NCBI RefSeq assembly: GCF_008124615.1
Contig: NZ_VNIB01000001.1
Location: forward strand, 248,001 to 312,000
DNA length: 64,000 nucleotides
From: Geothermobacter ehrlichii
Lineage (GTDB): Bacteria; Desulfobacterota; Desulfuromonadia; Desulfuromonadales; Geothermobacteraceae
Direction: 5' to 3'
Every line of letters starts with the position of its first letter. Positions within the stretch are counted from its first letter, which is position 1. Positions 45,344 to 53,645 of the stretch are shown here, piece after piece. The position numbers were made by a program, and so were the translations under genes. The notes beneath the pieces were generated by a model that saw nothing but the letters and a program-made list of their open reading frames with translations, was not told where the DNA came from and did no database searches.

Positions 45344-46284
45344 AAGGCTGGGTGCTCGCCATCATCCAGACCGGTCTGCTGGTTTTCGGCGCTCCTTTTC
45401 TGACCGGCTGGGTCAAGTGGATCAAGTGCAAGCTGCAGTCCCGGCAGGGACCGCCTCCCTGGCAGCCCTATCGCGATCTGGTGCGTCTGTTCGGCAAGGA
45501 AGTGGTGGTTGCGGAGAGCGCCAGTCCGATCTTTCGCATCGCGCCCTACGTGGTCTTTAGCATCACCGCGCTGGCCTGCTCGGTGGTGCCGATGGTGGCA
45601 ATCGGCTTGCCGACCGCGGCCATTGCCGACGTCATCGTCCTGGTCGGCTTTTTCGCGCTTGGACGTTTCTTTCTGGCCCTGGCCGGGATGGATGTCGGCA
45701 CCGCCTTCGGCGGCATGGGATCGTCGCGCGAGATGACCATTGCCTCGCTGGCCGAACCGGCGATGCTGATGGGGGTCTTTACCCTGGCGATGACCGTGCA
45801 CAGCACCAACCTGGCCACGATGATCGGCTACCTGATCGCGCAACCCTTTCAGCTCTATCCTTCGTTCGTATTTGCCGCCATGGGCCTGGTGCTGGTGGCG
45901 GTGGCCGAAACCGGCCGTATCCCGGTCGACAACCCCGCCACCCATCTGGAACTGACCATGGTCCACGAGGCGATGATTCTCGAATACAGCGGTCGCCACC
46001 TGGCGCTGATGGAGTGGGGGGCGATGCTGAAGCTGATGATCTACAGCGTTCTGCTGGTCAACCTCTTCTGCCCCTGGGGCGTGGCGAACGACTTCACGCC
46101 ACTGCCGTTGCTGCTGGGTCTGGCGGTGATCACCGGCAAGCTTCTGCTGCTGGGGACGGCTTTGGCCGTGGCCGAAACCGGGCTGGCCAAGATGCGCCTC
46201 TTCCGGGTGCCGCAATACCTCGGCCTGGCTTTCATTCTCTGCCTGCTCGGCATGCTCAGCCACGTGATTCTGGAGGTGAACTGA
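45340..46284 (+). CDS. Ehr complex NuoH/HyfC-like membrane subunit
   Basis: A 314-residue membrane protein of the NuoH/HyfC/EchB family, the anchor between the redox and membrane arms. It has WIKCKLQSRQGPPPWQPYRDL, FGGMGSSREMTIASLAEPA and the ETGRIPVDNPATHLELTMVHEAMILEYSG loop with the conserved acidic residues. It is translationally coupled to its neighbours. Confidence 0.93.
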   Translation: MKGWVLAIIQTGLLVFGAPFLTGWVKWIKCKLQSRQGPPPWQPYRDLVRLFGKEVVVAESASPIFRIAPYVVFSITALACSVVPMVAIGLPTAAIADVIVLVGFFALGRFFLALAGMDVGTAFGGMGSSREMTIASLAEPAMLMGVFTLAMTVHSTNLATMIGYLIAQPFQLYPSFVFAAMGLVLVAVAETGRIPVDNPATHLELTMVHEAMILEYSGRHLALMEWGAMLKLMIYSVLLVNLFCPWGVANDFTPLPLLLGLAVITGKLLLLGTALAVAETGLAKMRLFRVPQYLGLAFILCLLGMLSHVILEVN

Positions 46285-46286
46285 TC

Positions 46287-46964
46287 ATGTCCCTGACCCA
46301 GCTTCCCCTGGCGGAACAGGCCGTTCTGACACTGGCGGCTCTGGTTCTCTTTACGTCCTTTCTGCTGCTGGCGCAGAATCGCATCGTCAGCCTGATTCAC
46401 ACCTTTGCTTGGCAGGGGGGACTGCTCTTCGTTGCCACCTGTCTCATGGCCCTGACTTCCGGGCGGCATCATCTCTTCATTTCCGCGTTCATGACCTTGG
46501 CATTGAAGGTCGTTTTCATCCCCTGGCAGCTCAGGCGGCTGGTGGTAAAACTCGACATCCGCCGCGAGGTCGAGACGGTTGGCGGTCCGTCGCTGATCAT
46601 GATCGGCGGCGGGGCGCTGGTGCTGTTCAGTTACTATGTGGTGCTGCCGATCCGCGAACTTTCCTTTCTCGCCACCCGCAACACCATAGCGGTGTCCCTG
46701 GCGGTGGTGCTGGTCGGCATGCTGATGATCATCACCCGGCGCAAGGCGGTCGCCCAGGTGATCGGTTTCATGTCGATGGAAAACGGTCTTTTTTTCGCGG
46801 CCGTCTCGGCCACCTACGGCATGCCGATGGTGGTGGAGCTCGGCATCGCCTTCGACGTGCTGGTTGCGGCCATTCTGTTCGGTATTTTCTTCTTCCAGCT
46901 GCGTTCAGGCATCGGTTCGCTGGATGTGGATCACCTGAACCGGCTGCACGAGGTGGATCGATGA
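46287..46964 (+). CDS. Ehr complex HyfE/NuoK-like membrane subunit
   Basis: A 225-residue membrane protein of the HyfE/MrpC-NuoK group with about six hydrophobic segments. The IGFMSMENGLFFAAVSATYGMP segment carries the membrane glutamate used in proton relay. GGAGGTGA lies 7 bases before ATG 46287. The end overlaps the following gene. Confidence 0.9.
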   Translation: MSLTQLPLAEQAVLTLAALVLFTSFLLLAQNRIVSLIHTFAWQGGLLFVATCLMALTSGRHHLFISAFMTLALKVVFIPWQLRRLVVKLDIRREVETVGGPSLIMIGGGALVLFSYYVVLPIRELSFLATRNTIAVSLAVVLVGMLMIITRRKAVAQVIGFMSMENGLFFAAVSATYGMPMVVELGIAFDVLVAAILFGIFFFQLRSGIGSLDVDHLNRLHEVDR

Positions 46965-48427
46965 TCGCTCTCTATCTGACCCTGCTCATCCCCCTGACGG
47001 CAACACTGGTTTTTGCCGTCATCGGCCACTGGAAATTTGCCGGCACGCTCAACCTGCTGGTCTGCATCGCCACCTTTGTCACCTCTTTGCTCTGCGCCAT
47101 CAACGTTTTCGATCATGGCCCCCTGATGTCGCCGGGCAAGCTCTTCTATGTGGATGCCTTCAACGTCTATCTGATTCTGGTCAACGCCCTGGTCGGCCTG
47201 ACAACGGCCATCTTTTCGCGTCCCTACATGGCGCACGAGGTCGAGATCGGCCGGGTCGACGATGCCCGCATGCGCCTCTACCATTCGATGTACCAGGGTT
47301 TCTTGCTGACCATGCTGGTCGCGCTGACCACCAACAATCTCGGGCTGCTCTGGGTGGCTGTCGAGGGGGCGACGCTGGCGACGGTGCTGCTGGTATCCCT
47401 CTACCGCACTCCCGAATCGATCGAGGCCGGCTGGAAATATTTCATCCTCTGCGGGGTTGGCATTGCCCAGGCCCTGTTCGGTACGGTGCTGGTCTATTTC
47501 GCCGCCGAACGGGTGTTGCCCGGGGTCGAGGAGGCCCTTTTGTGGAGTGTGCTGAAAGAGCATGCCGCGCAGCTTGAGCCGACGGTTCTCACCCTGGCAT
47601 TCGTCTTTCTGCTGGTCGGTTACGGCACCAAGATCGGACTGGTGCCGCTGCACAACTGGTTGCCGGACGCACATTCGGAGGGCCCGACGCCGATGTCGGC
47701 GATCCTTTCCGGACTGCTGCTCAACGTCGCTCTCTATGCTGTCGTGCGCTACAAGATGCTGATCGAGCCGGCTCTTGGCAATCACCTGCCCGGCTACCTG
47801 ATGATGGGTTTCGGCATGCTCTCCTTTACCGTTGCCGGTATCCTGTTGCACCGGCAGCGGGACATCAAACGGATGTTTTCCTACTCGTCGATCGAACACA
47901 TGGGGCTGATGACCCTGGCGTTCGGTATCGGCGGTCCGCTGGCTACCTTCGGAGGCCTGCTGCACATGATCGTTCATTCGCTCACCAAGTCGGCCATTTT
48001 TGTCACGGTTGGCCATGCCGCCCATGTCGCCGGCACCCAGAGCATCGACAGAATCCGCGGCCTGATTCGCACCCAGCCAGCCATCGGCTGGAGTCTTCTG
48101 CTCGGTACGGTGGCCATTGCCGGATTCCCTCCTTTCGGGGTGTTTACCAGCGAATTTTTGCTCTTCTCGGCGACCATGAAGAGCTGGCCCTGGCTGGTCA
48201 TTCCGCTGTTGCTCGGGCTTGCTGTCGCCTTTGCCGGACTGTTCCGCCATCTGCAGCCGATGGTATTCGGTGAGCCGCCGCAGGGACAGAGGCCGGTCAG
48301 GGCCAACCTGCTGCCGGTGCTGTTGCACCTGCTGCTGGTGCTGTGGCTGGGGATCTCGATTCCCGACGTCCTTTCACGCTGGCTCGATCAGGCGACCATC
48401 ATGGTGGTCGGAAAGGGGGTGCTATGA
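46961..48427 (+). CDS. Ehr complex antiporter-like subunit (HyfF-like)
   Basis: A 488-residue second antiporter-like subunit (HyfF/NuoN/MrpD family) with about 14 hydrophobic segments. Core motifs are YGTKIGLVPLHNWLPDAHSEGPTPMSA and FSYSSIEHMGLMTLAFG. Two pump-like subunits in one operon suggest more than one ion moved per electron pair. It starts on the ATGA overlap with the HyfE-like gene and ends on the same overlap with the large subunit. Confidence 0.91.
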   Translation: MIALYLTLLIPLTATLVFAVIGHWKFAGTLNLLVCIATFVTSLLCAINVFDHGPLMSPGKLFYVDAFNVYLILVNALVGLTTAIFSRPYMAHEVEIGRVDDARMRLYHSMYQGFLLTMLVALTTNNLGLLWVAVEGATLATVLLVSLYRTPESIEAGWKYFILCGVGIAQALFGTVLVYFAAERVLPGVEEALLWSVLKEHAAQLEPTVLTLAFVFLLVGYGTKIGLVPLHNWLPDAHSEGPTPMSAILSGLLLNVALYAVVRYKMLIEPALGNHLPGYLMMGFGMLSFTVAGILLHRQRDIKRMFSYSSIEHMGLMTLAFGIGGPLATFGGLLHMIVHSLTKSAIFVTVGHAAHVAGTQSIDRIRGLIRTQPAIGWSLLLGTVAIAGFPPFGVFTSEFLLFSATMKSWPWLVIPLLLGLAVAFAGLFRHLQPMVFGEPPQGQRPVRANLLPVLLHLLLVLWLGISIPDVLSRWLDQATIMVVGKGVL

Positions 48428-50025
48428 GTTGCGTGCAAGCCGCCGATATCACCGGCGCAAAGGTTGGCGACCTGGCCGCGCGGCTGATCGACGCCGGTCT
48501 TGCCGAGGCGCTTGGCGCGCTTCCCGGTTTGCGGGGCCGGCTGCGGATCGCTGCCGGGGACTGGGGGCGTGCCGCCGCGATCGCCGCGCAGCAGGGAGTA
48601 CGCTGGTCGGCGATCTGGGGCGACCATCGGCCGCCGGAAATAGTCATCCGTTCGCTCCTTTTCGGTTGCGACGGCTATCTGCTGCTGGTGACCGCGGTCA
48701 GCGATGAACAGCCGGAACTGCCTTCGCAGACGCCGTTTTTTGTTGCTGCCAATCGTCCGGAGCGAACCCTGAGCGACATGTTCGGGGTGCGTTTTGTCGA
48801 CCATCCCGACTCTCGCCGCTGGCTGCGGCATCGGGCCTGGGCCGGGGACGATTTCCCTCTGCGCCGGGAGTTTCCGCTTTCCGGCAGTAGCAAGGACGCG
48901 ACGCCGGCCGACAGTGATTATCCCTTCCCATCCGTCGATGGCGAGGGGGTCTATGAAATTCCGGTCGGGCCGGTGCATGCCGGCATCATCGAGCCCGGAC
49001 ATTTTCGGTTTCAGGCGGTCGGCGAGACGATCCTGCGCATGGAGGAACGTCTCGGCTACGTTCACAAGGGGGTCGAGAAGCTTGCCGAGGGGCGCGACCT
49101 GACCGGGTTGGCGCGTCTGGCCTGCCGGGTGTCCGGCGACAGCGCTGTGGCTCACGGCTGGGCAGCCTGCCAGGCCGTGGAACGCGCTCTGGGCGTCGAG
49201 GTTCCGGCACGGGCCCTGGTCCTGCGGGCAATTCTGGCCGAGCGGGAGCGAATAGCCAATCATCTCGGCGACATCGGAGCGATTTGCAATGACGTCGGTT
49301 TTGCCTTCGCCCAGGTCCAGATGAGCCGGCTGCGCGAGCTGGTGTTGCGCCAGAACCTGGAACTGTTCGGCCATCGGCTGCTGTTCGACCGGGTGGTTCC
49401 GGGGGGCGTGGCGGTCGATCTCGATTCCAGCGGCGTGAAGGCCATGCGTGAAGCGCTGGCTGAGCTGCGCGCCGATGTCGAAGAGCTGCTGCCGTTGCTG
49501 CTCGAATACCCGAGTCTGCAGGACAGGCTGCGCGGGACCGGGGTCCTTACTCCACAGACGGCGAGGCGTCTCGGTGTTACCGGGTATGTCGGCCGGGCTT
49601 CCAACCTGCAGGACGATCTGCGCCGCGATGCTCCCTACGCCCCCTACGATCAACTTCGGGTCGAGGTGCCGGCCTATCCGGATGGGGATGTCGCCAGGCG
49701 TGTCCGTGTTCGTGGCGAGGAAGTGCTGGTCGCCGTCGGTCTGATCGAACAGCTGCTGGCCAGGCTTCCGGAGGGTGCTTTGTGTGTCGACTGTCCCGCT
49801 CCCGGACGTGATGTCGAGGGGATCGGCCTGATCGAAGGCTGGCGCGGCGAGACGGTCGCCTTTGTCCGGTTGTCGCCCGAAGGGAGGGTGGAGCGTTACT
49901 TTCCGCGCGATCCGAGCTGGCTGTCATGGCCGGCGTTGGAAGTGCTGCTTGCGGATGTGATCGTGCCTGATTTTCCGGTGAACAACAAGTCGGTGAATGG
50001 CTCCTATTCGGGGCACGATTTATAG
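48424..50025 (+). CDS. Ehr complex large subunit, NuoC-NuoD/HyfG-like without NiFe ligands
   Basis: A 533-residue fusion of a NuoC-like part (about 1-160, with SDMFGVRF) and a NuoD/NiFe-hydrogenase large-subunit-like part. True NiFe hydrogenases hold the metals with two CxxC motifs. Here the first reads C234-R-V-S237 with only one Cys, and the C-terminal motif (usually DPCxxCT) is replaced by NNKSVNGSYSGHDL with no Cys. It therefore should not carry a NiFe centre. It probably passes redox energy like NuoD, to an unknown substrate. ATG 48424 overlaps the preceding stop. Confidence 0.92.
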   Translation: MSCVQAADITGAKVGDLAARLIDAGLAEALGALPGLRGRLRIAAGDWGRAAAIAAQQGVRWSAIWGDHRPPEIVIRSLLFGCDGYLLLVTAVSDEQPELPSQTPFFVAANRPERTLSDMFGVRFVDHPDSRRWLRHRAWAGDDFPLRREFPLSGSSKDATPADSDYPFPSVDGEGVYEIPVGPVHAGIIEPGHFRFQAVGETILRMEERLGYVHKGVEKLAEGRDLTGLARLACRVSGDSAVAHGWAACQAVERALGVEVPARALVLRAILAERERIANHLGDIGAICNDVGFAFAQVQMSRLRELVLRQNLELFGHRLLFDRVVPGGVAVDLDSSGVKAMREALAELRADVEELLPLLLEYPSLQDRLRGTGVLTPQTARRLGVTGYVGRASNLQDDLRRDAPYAPYDQLRVEVPAYPDGDVARRVRVRGEEVLVAVGLIEQLLARLPEGALCVDCPAPGRDVEGIGLIEGWRGETVAFVRLSPEGRVERYFPRDPSWLSWPALEVLLADVIVPDFPVNNKSVNGSYSGHDL

Positions 50026-50210
50026 TTTTCAGTCAGAAACGGCCCTTTTTCGCAATCTCGGCGTCACCCTGTGCGTTTGCTTGTGCGGCGTAGCCGACTA
50101 CCCCTCCGCGCAGATGCCCGGGTTCCTTGACCTTGCGAAAAATTGCTCGTTTCTGCTCTGAAAACATGGACTGGGTTTCTGACTTCTGAAGTCTTTTAAG
50201 GGTTTCAATC

Positions 50211-50723
50211 ATGCTTCGCATTTTTGATCGAATCCGTCGTACCGGTAAATTGACTGAACCTCTGCCTGAAGTCGATTCCCGAATCGCGGAACTGGGAGCT
50301 GCCTGCCAGAGGGAGATTGCCCGCAGCTTCGGGCGATCGCTGGCCATTCGCATGGTCGATGCCGGTTCGTGCAATGGCTGCGAACTGGAAATGCACGCGG
50401 TCAACAACAGTTTCTACGATATCGAGCAGTTCGGCATTCATTTTGTCGCTTCGCCGCGCCATGCCGATCTGTTGCTGGTGACAGGCGTTGTCTCCCGCCA
50501 CATGGAAGAGGCTCTGCGGCGCACCTATGCCGCCACTCCGGCGCCGAAACTGGTGGTCGCCATGGGTGACTGTGCCGGTTGCGGCGGCGAGTTCGGCAGC
50601 TCCTACGCCAGTTGCGGCGCTGTTGCCAATGTGATTCCGGTCGATGCGGTCATTCCCGGTTGCCCGCCGGGTCCGGCGCAGTTGTTGCGTGGATTGCTCG
50701 AGTTGCTGCAGCGGACGGCCTGA
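50211..50723 (+). CDS. Ehr complex small subunit, NuoB/HyfI-like
   Basis: A 170-residue NuoB/HyfI-type iron-sulfur subunit. The four cluster N2 cysteines are present: CNGCE at residues 54 and 57, GDCAGCGG and PGCPPGP. So the terminal [4Fe-4S] cluster is kept although the large subunit lost NiFe. It is the last Ehr gene, with a 185-base gap before it that holds no gene I recognise. A REP-like element and a terminator follow. Confidence 0.93.
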   Translation: MLRIFDRIRRTGKLTEPLPEVDSRIAELGAACQREIARSFGRSLAIRMVDAGSCNGCELEMHAVNNSFYDIEQFGIHFVASPRHADLLLVTGVVSRHMEEALRRTYAATPAPKLVVAMGDCAGCGGEFGSSYASCGAVANVIPVDAVIPGCPPGPAQLLRGLLELLQRTA

Positions 50724-50737
50724 GCGGGCCAGCCTGA

Positions 50738-50856
50738 CAGGTTGCTCAAAAAGGATCGGATGCAAGGCATCTAATTGCGGAGCATGAGGTGTGCTTGACT
50801 CTGTACGTCGAATAGCGCGTGCGTAAGTCAAGCTGCAGAGTTTTTTAAGCAGACTG
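50738..50856. repeat. REP/MITE-like palindromic element
   Basis: About 119 bases bounded by imperfect inverted ends, CAGGTTGCTCAAAAA on the left and the complement CAGTCTGCTTAAAAAA on the right, with a GTAC near the centre (50803). The layout resembles extragenic palindromes that I know to be common in Geobacter-type genomes. It lies between the last Ehr gene and the terminator. No coding potential is seen. Confidence 0.6.
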
Positions 50857-50892
50857 AAAAAAGGGGCCACCTTGCGGCGACCCCTTTTTTTC
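50857..50892. terminator. Bidirectional terminator between the Ehr operon and hcp
   Basis: AAAAAAGGGG (50857-50866) pairs with CCCCTTTTTT (50881-50890) around a 14-base interior. A and T runs on both sides make it suitable for the convergent genes. Confidence 0.88.
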
Positions 50893-50912
50893 GTTTCAGA
50901 GCCCGGCTGGGT

Positions 50913-52550
50913 TCAGCCGAGAATCTGCTTCAGGTCCTCTTCTGCGGTGCTGATCGGAGCGATGTTGTAGTTTTCGACCAAAAAGTTCAGCACGTTGGGC
51001 GTGATGAAGGCCGGCAGCGAGGGACCGAGCTTGATGTTCTTGATCCCCAGGTGGAGCAGGGTCAGCAGAATGGCGACCGCTTTCTGCTCGTACCAGGAGA
51101 GGATCATCGACAGCGGCAGGTCGTTGACGCCGCAGTCGAAGGCGTCGGCCAGGGCCAGGGCGATTTGCACCGCCGAATAGGCGTCGTTGCACTGACCGAC
51201 GTCGAGCAGGCGCGGAATGCCGCCGATGTCGCCGAAATCCATCTTGTTGAAGCGGTACTTGCCGCAGGCCAGGGTGAGGATGACCGTATCCTTGGGGGCT
51301 TTTTCGGCGAACTCGGTGTAGTAGTTGCGGCCCGACTTGGCGCCGTCGCAGCCGCCGACCAGGAAGAAGTGCTTGATGGCGCCGGACTTGACCGCCTCGA
51401 TCACCTTGTCGGCGACGCCGAGCACTGCGTTGTGGCCGAAGCCGACCAGGATCTCCTTGCCGGGGTTGTCCTCGAAGCCGTCACAGGCCAGGGCGCATTC
51501 GATCACCTCGGAGAAATCCCAGCCGTCGATGTGACGAACGTCGGGATACTGCACACGCCCCCAGGTAAAGAGCCGGTCCTTGTAGTTGTCGGCCGGACGC
51601 TGGATGCAGTTGGTGTTGAAGATGATGGCACCGGGAAAGTCCTGGAACTCCTTGTACTGATCCTGCCAGGCGCCGCCGAAGTTGCCGACCAGGTGGGCAT
51701 ATTTTTTCAGACCGGGATAACCGTGGGCCGGCAGCATTTCGCCGTGGGTGTAGATGTTGATGCCCTTGCCTTCGGTCTGCTTGAGCAGTTCTTCGAGGAA
51801 ACGCAGATCGTGGCCGGAGACCAGGATCGCCTTGCCGGCCTTGGTGCCGAGCTGGACGGGGGTTGGTACCGGATGGCCGTAGCGGTCGGTATGGGCCTTG
51901 TTGAGCAGCTCCATGGCCAACAGGTTGATGCGGCCGGTTTCCAGTGCGAGTTCGACATAGTCCATCAGCCCGAGGCTGTCGTCGAGCAGCTTGCTCAGGG
52001 CCTTGTGGGTGAAGGCGTAGATCTCATCGCTTTCGCGCTCGAGGATGATAGCGTGGTCGGCGTAGGCGGCGTAGCCCTTGACGCCGAACAGGATGGTGCT
52101 GCGAATCGACTGGATGTCGGCGTCGACATTCGGATCCTTGACGCCGTGCAGCTGGGCCAAGGCGAGCTGGGCGGCGCGATCGGCGGGGAACTCCCAGTTC
52201 TGGGCGGCTTCCGGGATCTGGCCGGTGTAGGCGCCGCCATTTGCTTTTTCGAACAGGGCGCGCGCCTGCTCGCGGTAGCCGACAGCTTCGGCGATGACCT
52301 TGGCGACCGAATCGTCGTCGAAATCGACATTGGTGACGGTGGTGAAGAGGGCCTCGATGACGAAGCGGTCGATGGCGTTGTCGCTGGCCCCCTTTTCACG
52401 GGCCAGGTCGGCCCAGAAGCCGATCCCCTTCAGGGCATGGACCAGCAGGTCCTGCAGGTCGGAGGTGGTGGGCTGCTTGCCGCAGACCCCGACCTTGTCG
52501 CACCCGATTCCCTTTGCCGCGGTTTCACACTGGTAACAGAACATGGGCAT
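50913..52550 (-). CDS. hcp: Hybrid cluster protein (hydroxylamine reductase), class I
   Basis: A 545-residue Hcp. The N-terminal cluster motif is C5-x2-C8-x8-C17-x5-C23, the spacing of class I enzymes from strict anaerobes with a [4Fe-4S] cluster. Hybrid-cluster segments include HGEMLPAHGYPGLK, IIFNTNCIQRP, FLVGGCDG and GQCNDAYSA. Hcp reduces hydroxylamine and nitric oxide and protects against nitrosative stress. It is a single-gene transcript with an inverted repeat about 110 bases upstream. Confidence 0.97.
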   Translation of the reverse strand: MPMFCYQCETAAKGIGCDKVGVCGKQPTTSDLQDLLVHALKGIGFWADLAREKGASDNAIDRFVIEALFTTVTNVDFDDDSVAKVIAEAVGYREQARALFEKANGGAYTGQIPEAAQNWEFPADRAAQLALAQLHGVKDPNVDADIQSIRSTILFGVKGYAAYADHAIILERESDEIYAFTHKALSKLLDDSLGLMDYVELALETGRINLLAMELLNKAHTDRYGHPVPTPVQLGTKAGKAILVSGHDLRFLEELLKQTEGKGINIYTHGEMLPAHGYPGLKKYAHLVGNFGGAWQDQYKEFQDFPGAIIFNTNCIQRPADNYKDRLFTWGRVQYPDVRHIDGWDFSEVIECALACDGFEDNPGKEILVGFGHNAVLGVADKVIEAVKSGAIKHFFLVGGCDGAKSGRNYYTEFAEKAPKDTVILTLACGKYRFNKMDFGDIGGIPRLLDVGQCNDAYSAVQIALALADAFDCGVNDLPLSMILSWYEQKAVAILLTLLHLGIKNIKLGPSLPAFITPNVLNFLVENYNIAPISTAEEDLKQILG

Positions 52551-52659
52551 TCTCCTTTTTCTCAGGTTTTTGCAGGATATCGAGCGATACGGCGCCGAAA
52601 ACGGTTCCGCCGGCTCACGCGCCGTTTCCCGACATCCCGTCTGTCGGCCTTATGTGCTC

Positions 52660-52684
52660 TTAACAAAAAATACTCTTTTGTCAA
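52660..52684 (-). promoter_or_regulatory. Operator-like inverted repeat upstream of hcp
   Basis: TTAACAAAA (52660-52668) and TTTTGTCAA (52676-52684) form a 9-base inverted repeat with one mismatch and a 7-base loop. On the minus strand it includes a TTGACA box. Spacing is unlike the usual CRP/FNR 14-mer, so the regulator is not assigned. Confidence 0.45.
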
Positions 52685-52821
52685 ACTGGCAGGTCGCCCC
52701 GACGCACATTGCGCTATAATTGATTTCGGCTGTTCGACCTTGATGCGCACCTTAGCGCAGCAGGTTCTGTTCAGCCTTGACGCAAATCAAAGATGCGGAA
52801 TTTCAGTAGGAGTTTTCAAAA

Positions 52822-53227
52822 ATGGCTTCTGGCCGCAACTGCTGGCTGATGAAATCGGATCCGGACTATTTCAGTCTCGACGATCTGAAGAACGCTCCGG
52901 GCGGGACGACCTGCCGGGACGGTGTGCGCAACCATCAGGCGCGCAACCTGCTGCGCGACCGGATCCGGGGCGGCGACGGAGTTCTTTTCCAACACAGCAA
53001 TATCCGGTGGTCGGCTATTGGCGGCATCGCGCAGGTGGGCAGAGGCGGGTAACCCGACCACACCGCTCTCGATCCGGAATCCGACCATTTCGATCCCCTG
53101 CCCAGGACGGGGAAGAAGCATGATGGAGGTTTTGGAGCAAGAACGGATGGCCTGTTGGCGTGGCCCCGTCGCTTGCCGTTTTGACAAAATCGGTCGGCTC
53201 GGTTATAAAATCCGATTCATGAAATGA
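52822..53227 (+). pseudogene. Decayed EVE-domain protein
   Basis: Codons 1-76 read as the first half of an EVE domain (CWLMKSDPDYFSLDDL, VRNHQARNLLRD, VLFQHSN). An in-frame TAA at 53050-53052 replaces the expected aromatic codon. Translation past it continues in frame with PDHTALDPESDHFDP, which is clearly EVE sequence. After about 53095 the likeness continues only in another frame (RSMMEVLEQE), so a frameshift followed. EVE domains normally have about 150 residues and bind modified bases. The gene is therefore a recent pseudogene. A TATAAT at 52715 may be the relic of its promoter. Confidence 0.82.
53181..53209 (+). promoter_or_regulatory. Near-consensus sigma70 promoter for the PilZ gene
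   Basis: TTGACA (53181-53186), a 17-base spacer and TATAAA (53204-53209), eleven of twelve consensus bases. It lies within the remnant of the EVE pseudogene, about 50 bases before the PilZ start. Confidence 0.85.
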
Positions 53228-53258
53228 TTTTTCTGCCTTGTGAAGGAAGGGACGCTGC

Positions 53259-53600
53259 ATGGCGGACAACAGAACACAGCCGAGACATCGCAAGCGGATT
53301 CAGGTGCGTTACGGGGTCGAGCATCCGAGCCGCATTGCGTTTACCGAAGACGTATCCGACGAGGGATTTTTCATCAGGTCCGCCCTGGTGCAGAAACCGG
53401 GCACCATCCTGCAGGTGGAGATGATCACCCCCGAGGGTGAGGTCGTGCTTCTCGAAGGAAGAATTCGCTGGGCGAAGAAGGTGCCGCCCAATCTCCTGGC
53501 CCGGGTGAAGGGGGGGATGGGCATCAAGATCCGCTCCTTCCACCAGGGAGAGGAAGCCTACCGCAGGCTCTGTCAGACGTTGCGCGAACGGCTCGCCTGA
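53259..53600 (+). CDS. PilZ domain protein
   Basis: A 113-residue single-domain protein with the c-di-GMP signature: an RxxxR-like RHRKR near residue 9 and DVSDEGFFI (the D/NxSxxG motif) near 32. It probably binds c-di-GMP and acts on an unknown partner controlling motility or matrix. GGAAGGG lies 7 bases before the ATG. It stands alone with its own strong promoter. Confidence 0.9.
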   Translation: MADNRTQPRHRKRIQVRYGVEHPSRIAFTEDVSDEGFFIRSALVQKPGTILQVEMITPEGEVVLLEGRIRWAKKVPPNLLARVKGGMGIKIRSFHQGEEAYRRLCQTLRERLA

Positions 53601-53645
53601 GCGCCTGATGGACCGGCGAACCGTTCCTTCGGGCTCAGACAGGCC

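Noticed and set aside
43331-50723. Calling the operon a hydrogen-evolving Hyf or Ech hydrogenase
   Set aside because: The large subunit lacks three of four cysteine ligands needed for the NiFe centre, so hydrogenase activity is not supported.
51051-53123. A 690-codon open frame opposite hcp
   Set aside because: Antisense shadow of hcp extending through its promoter region; no recognisable protein features.
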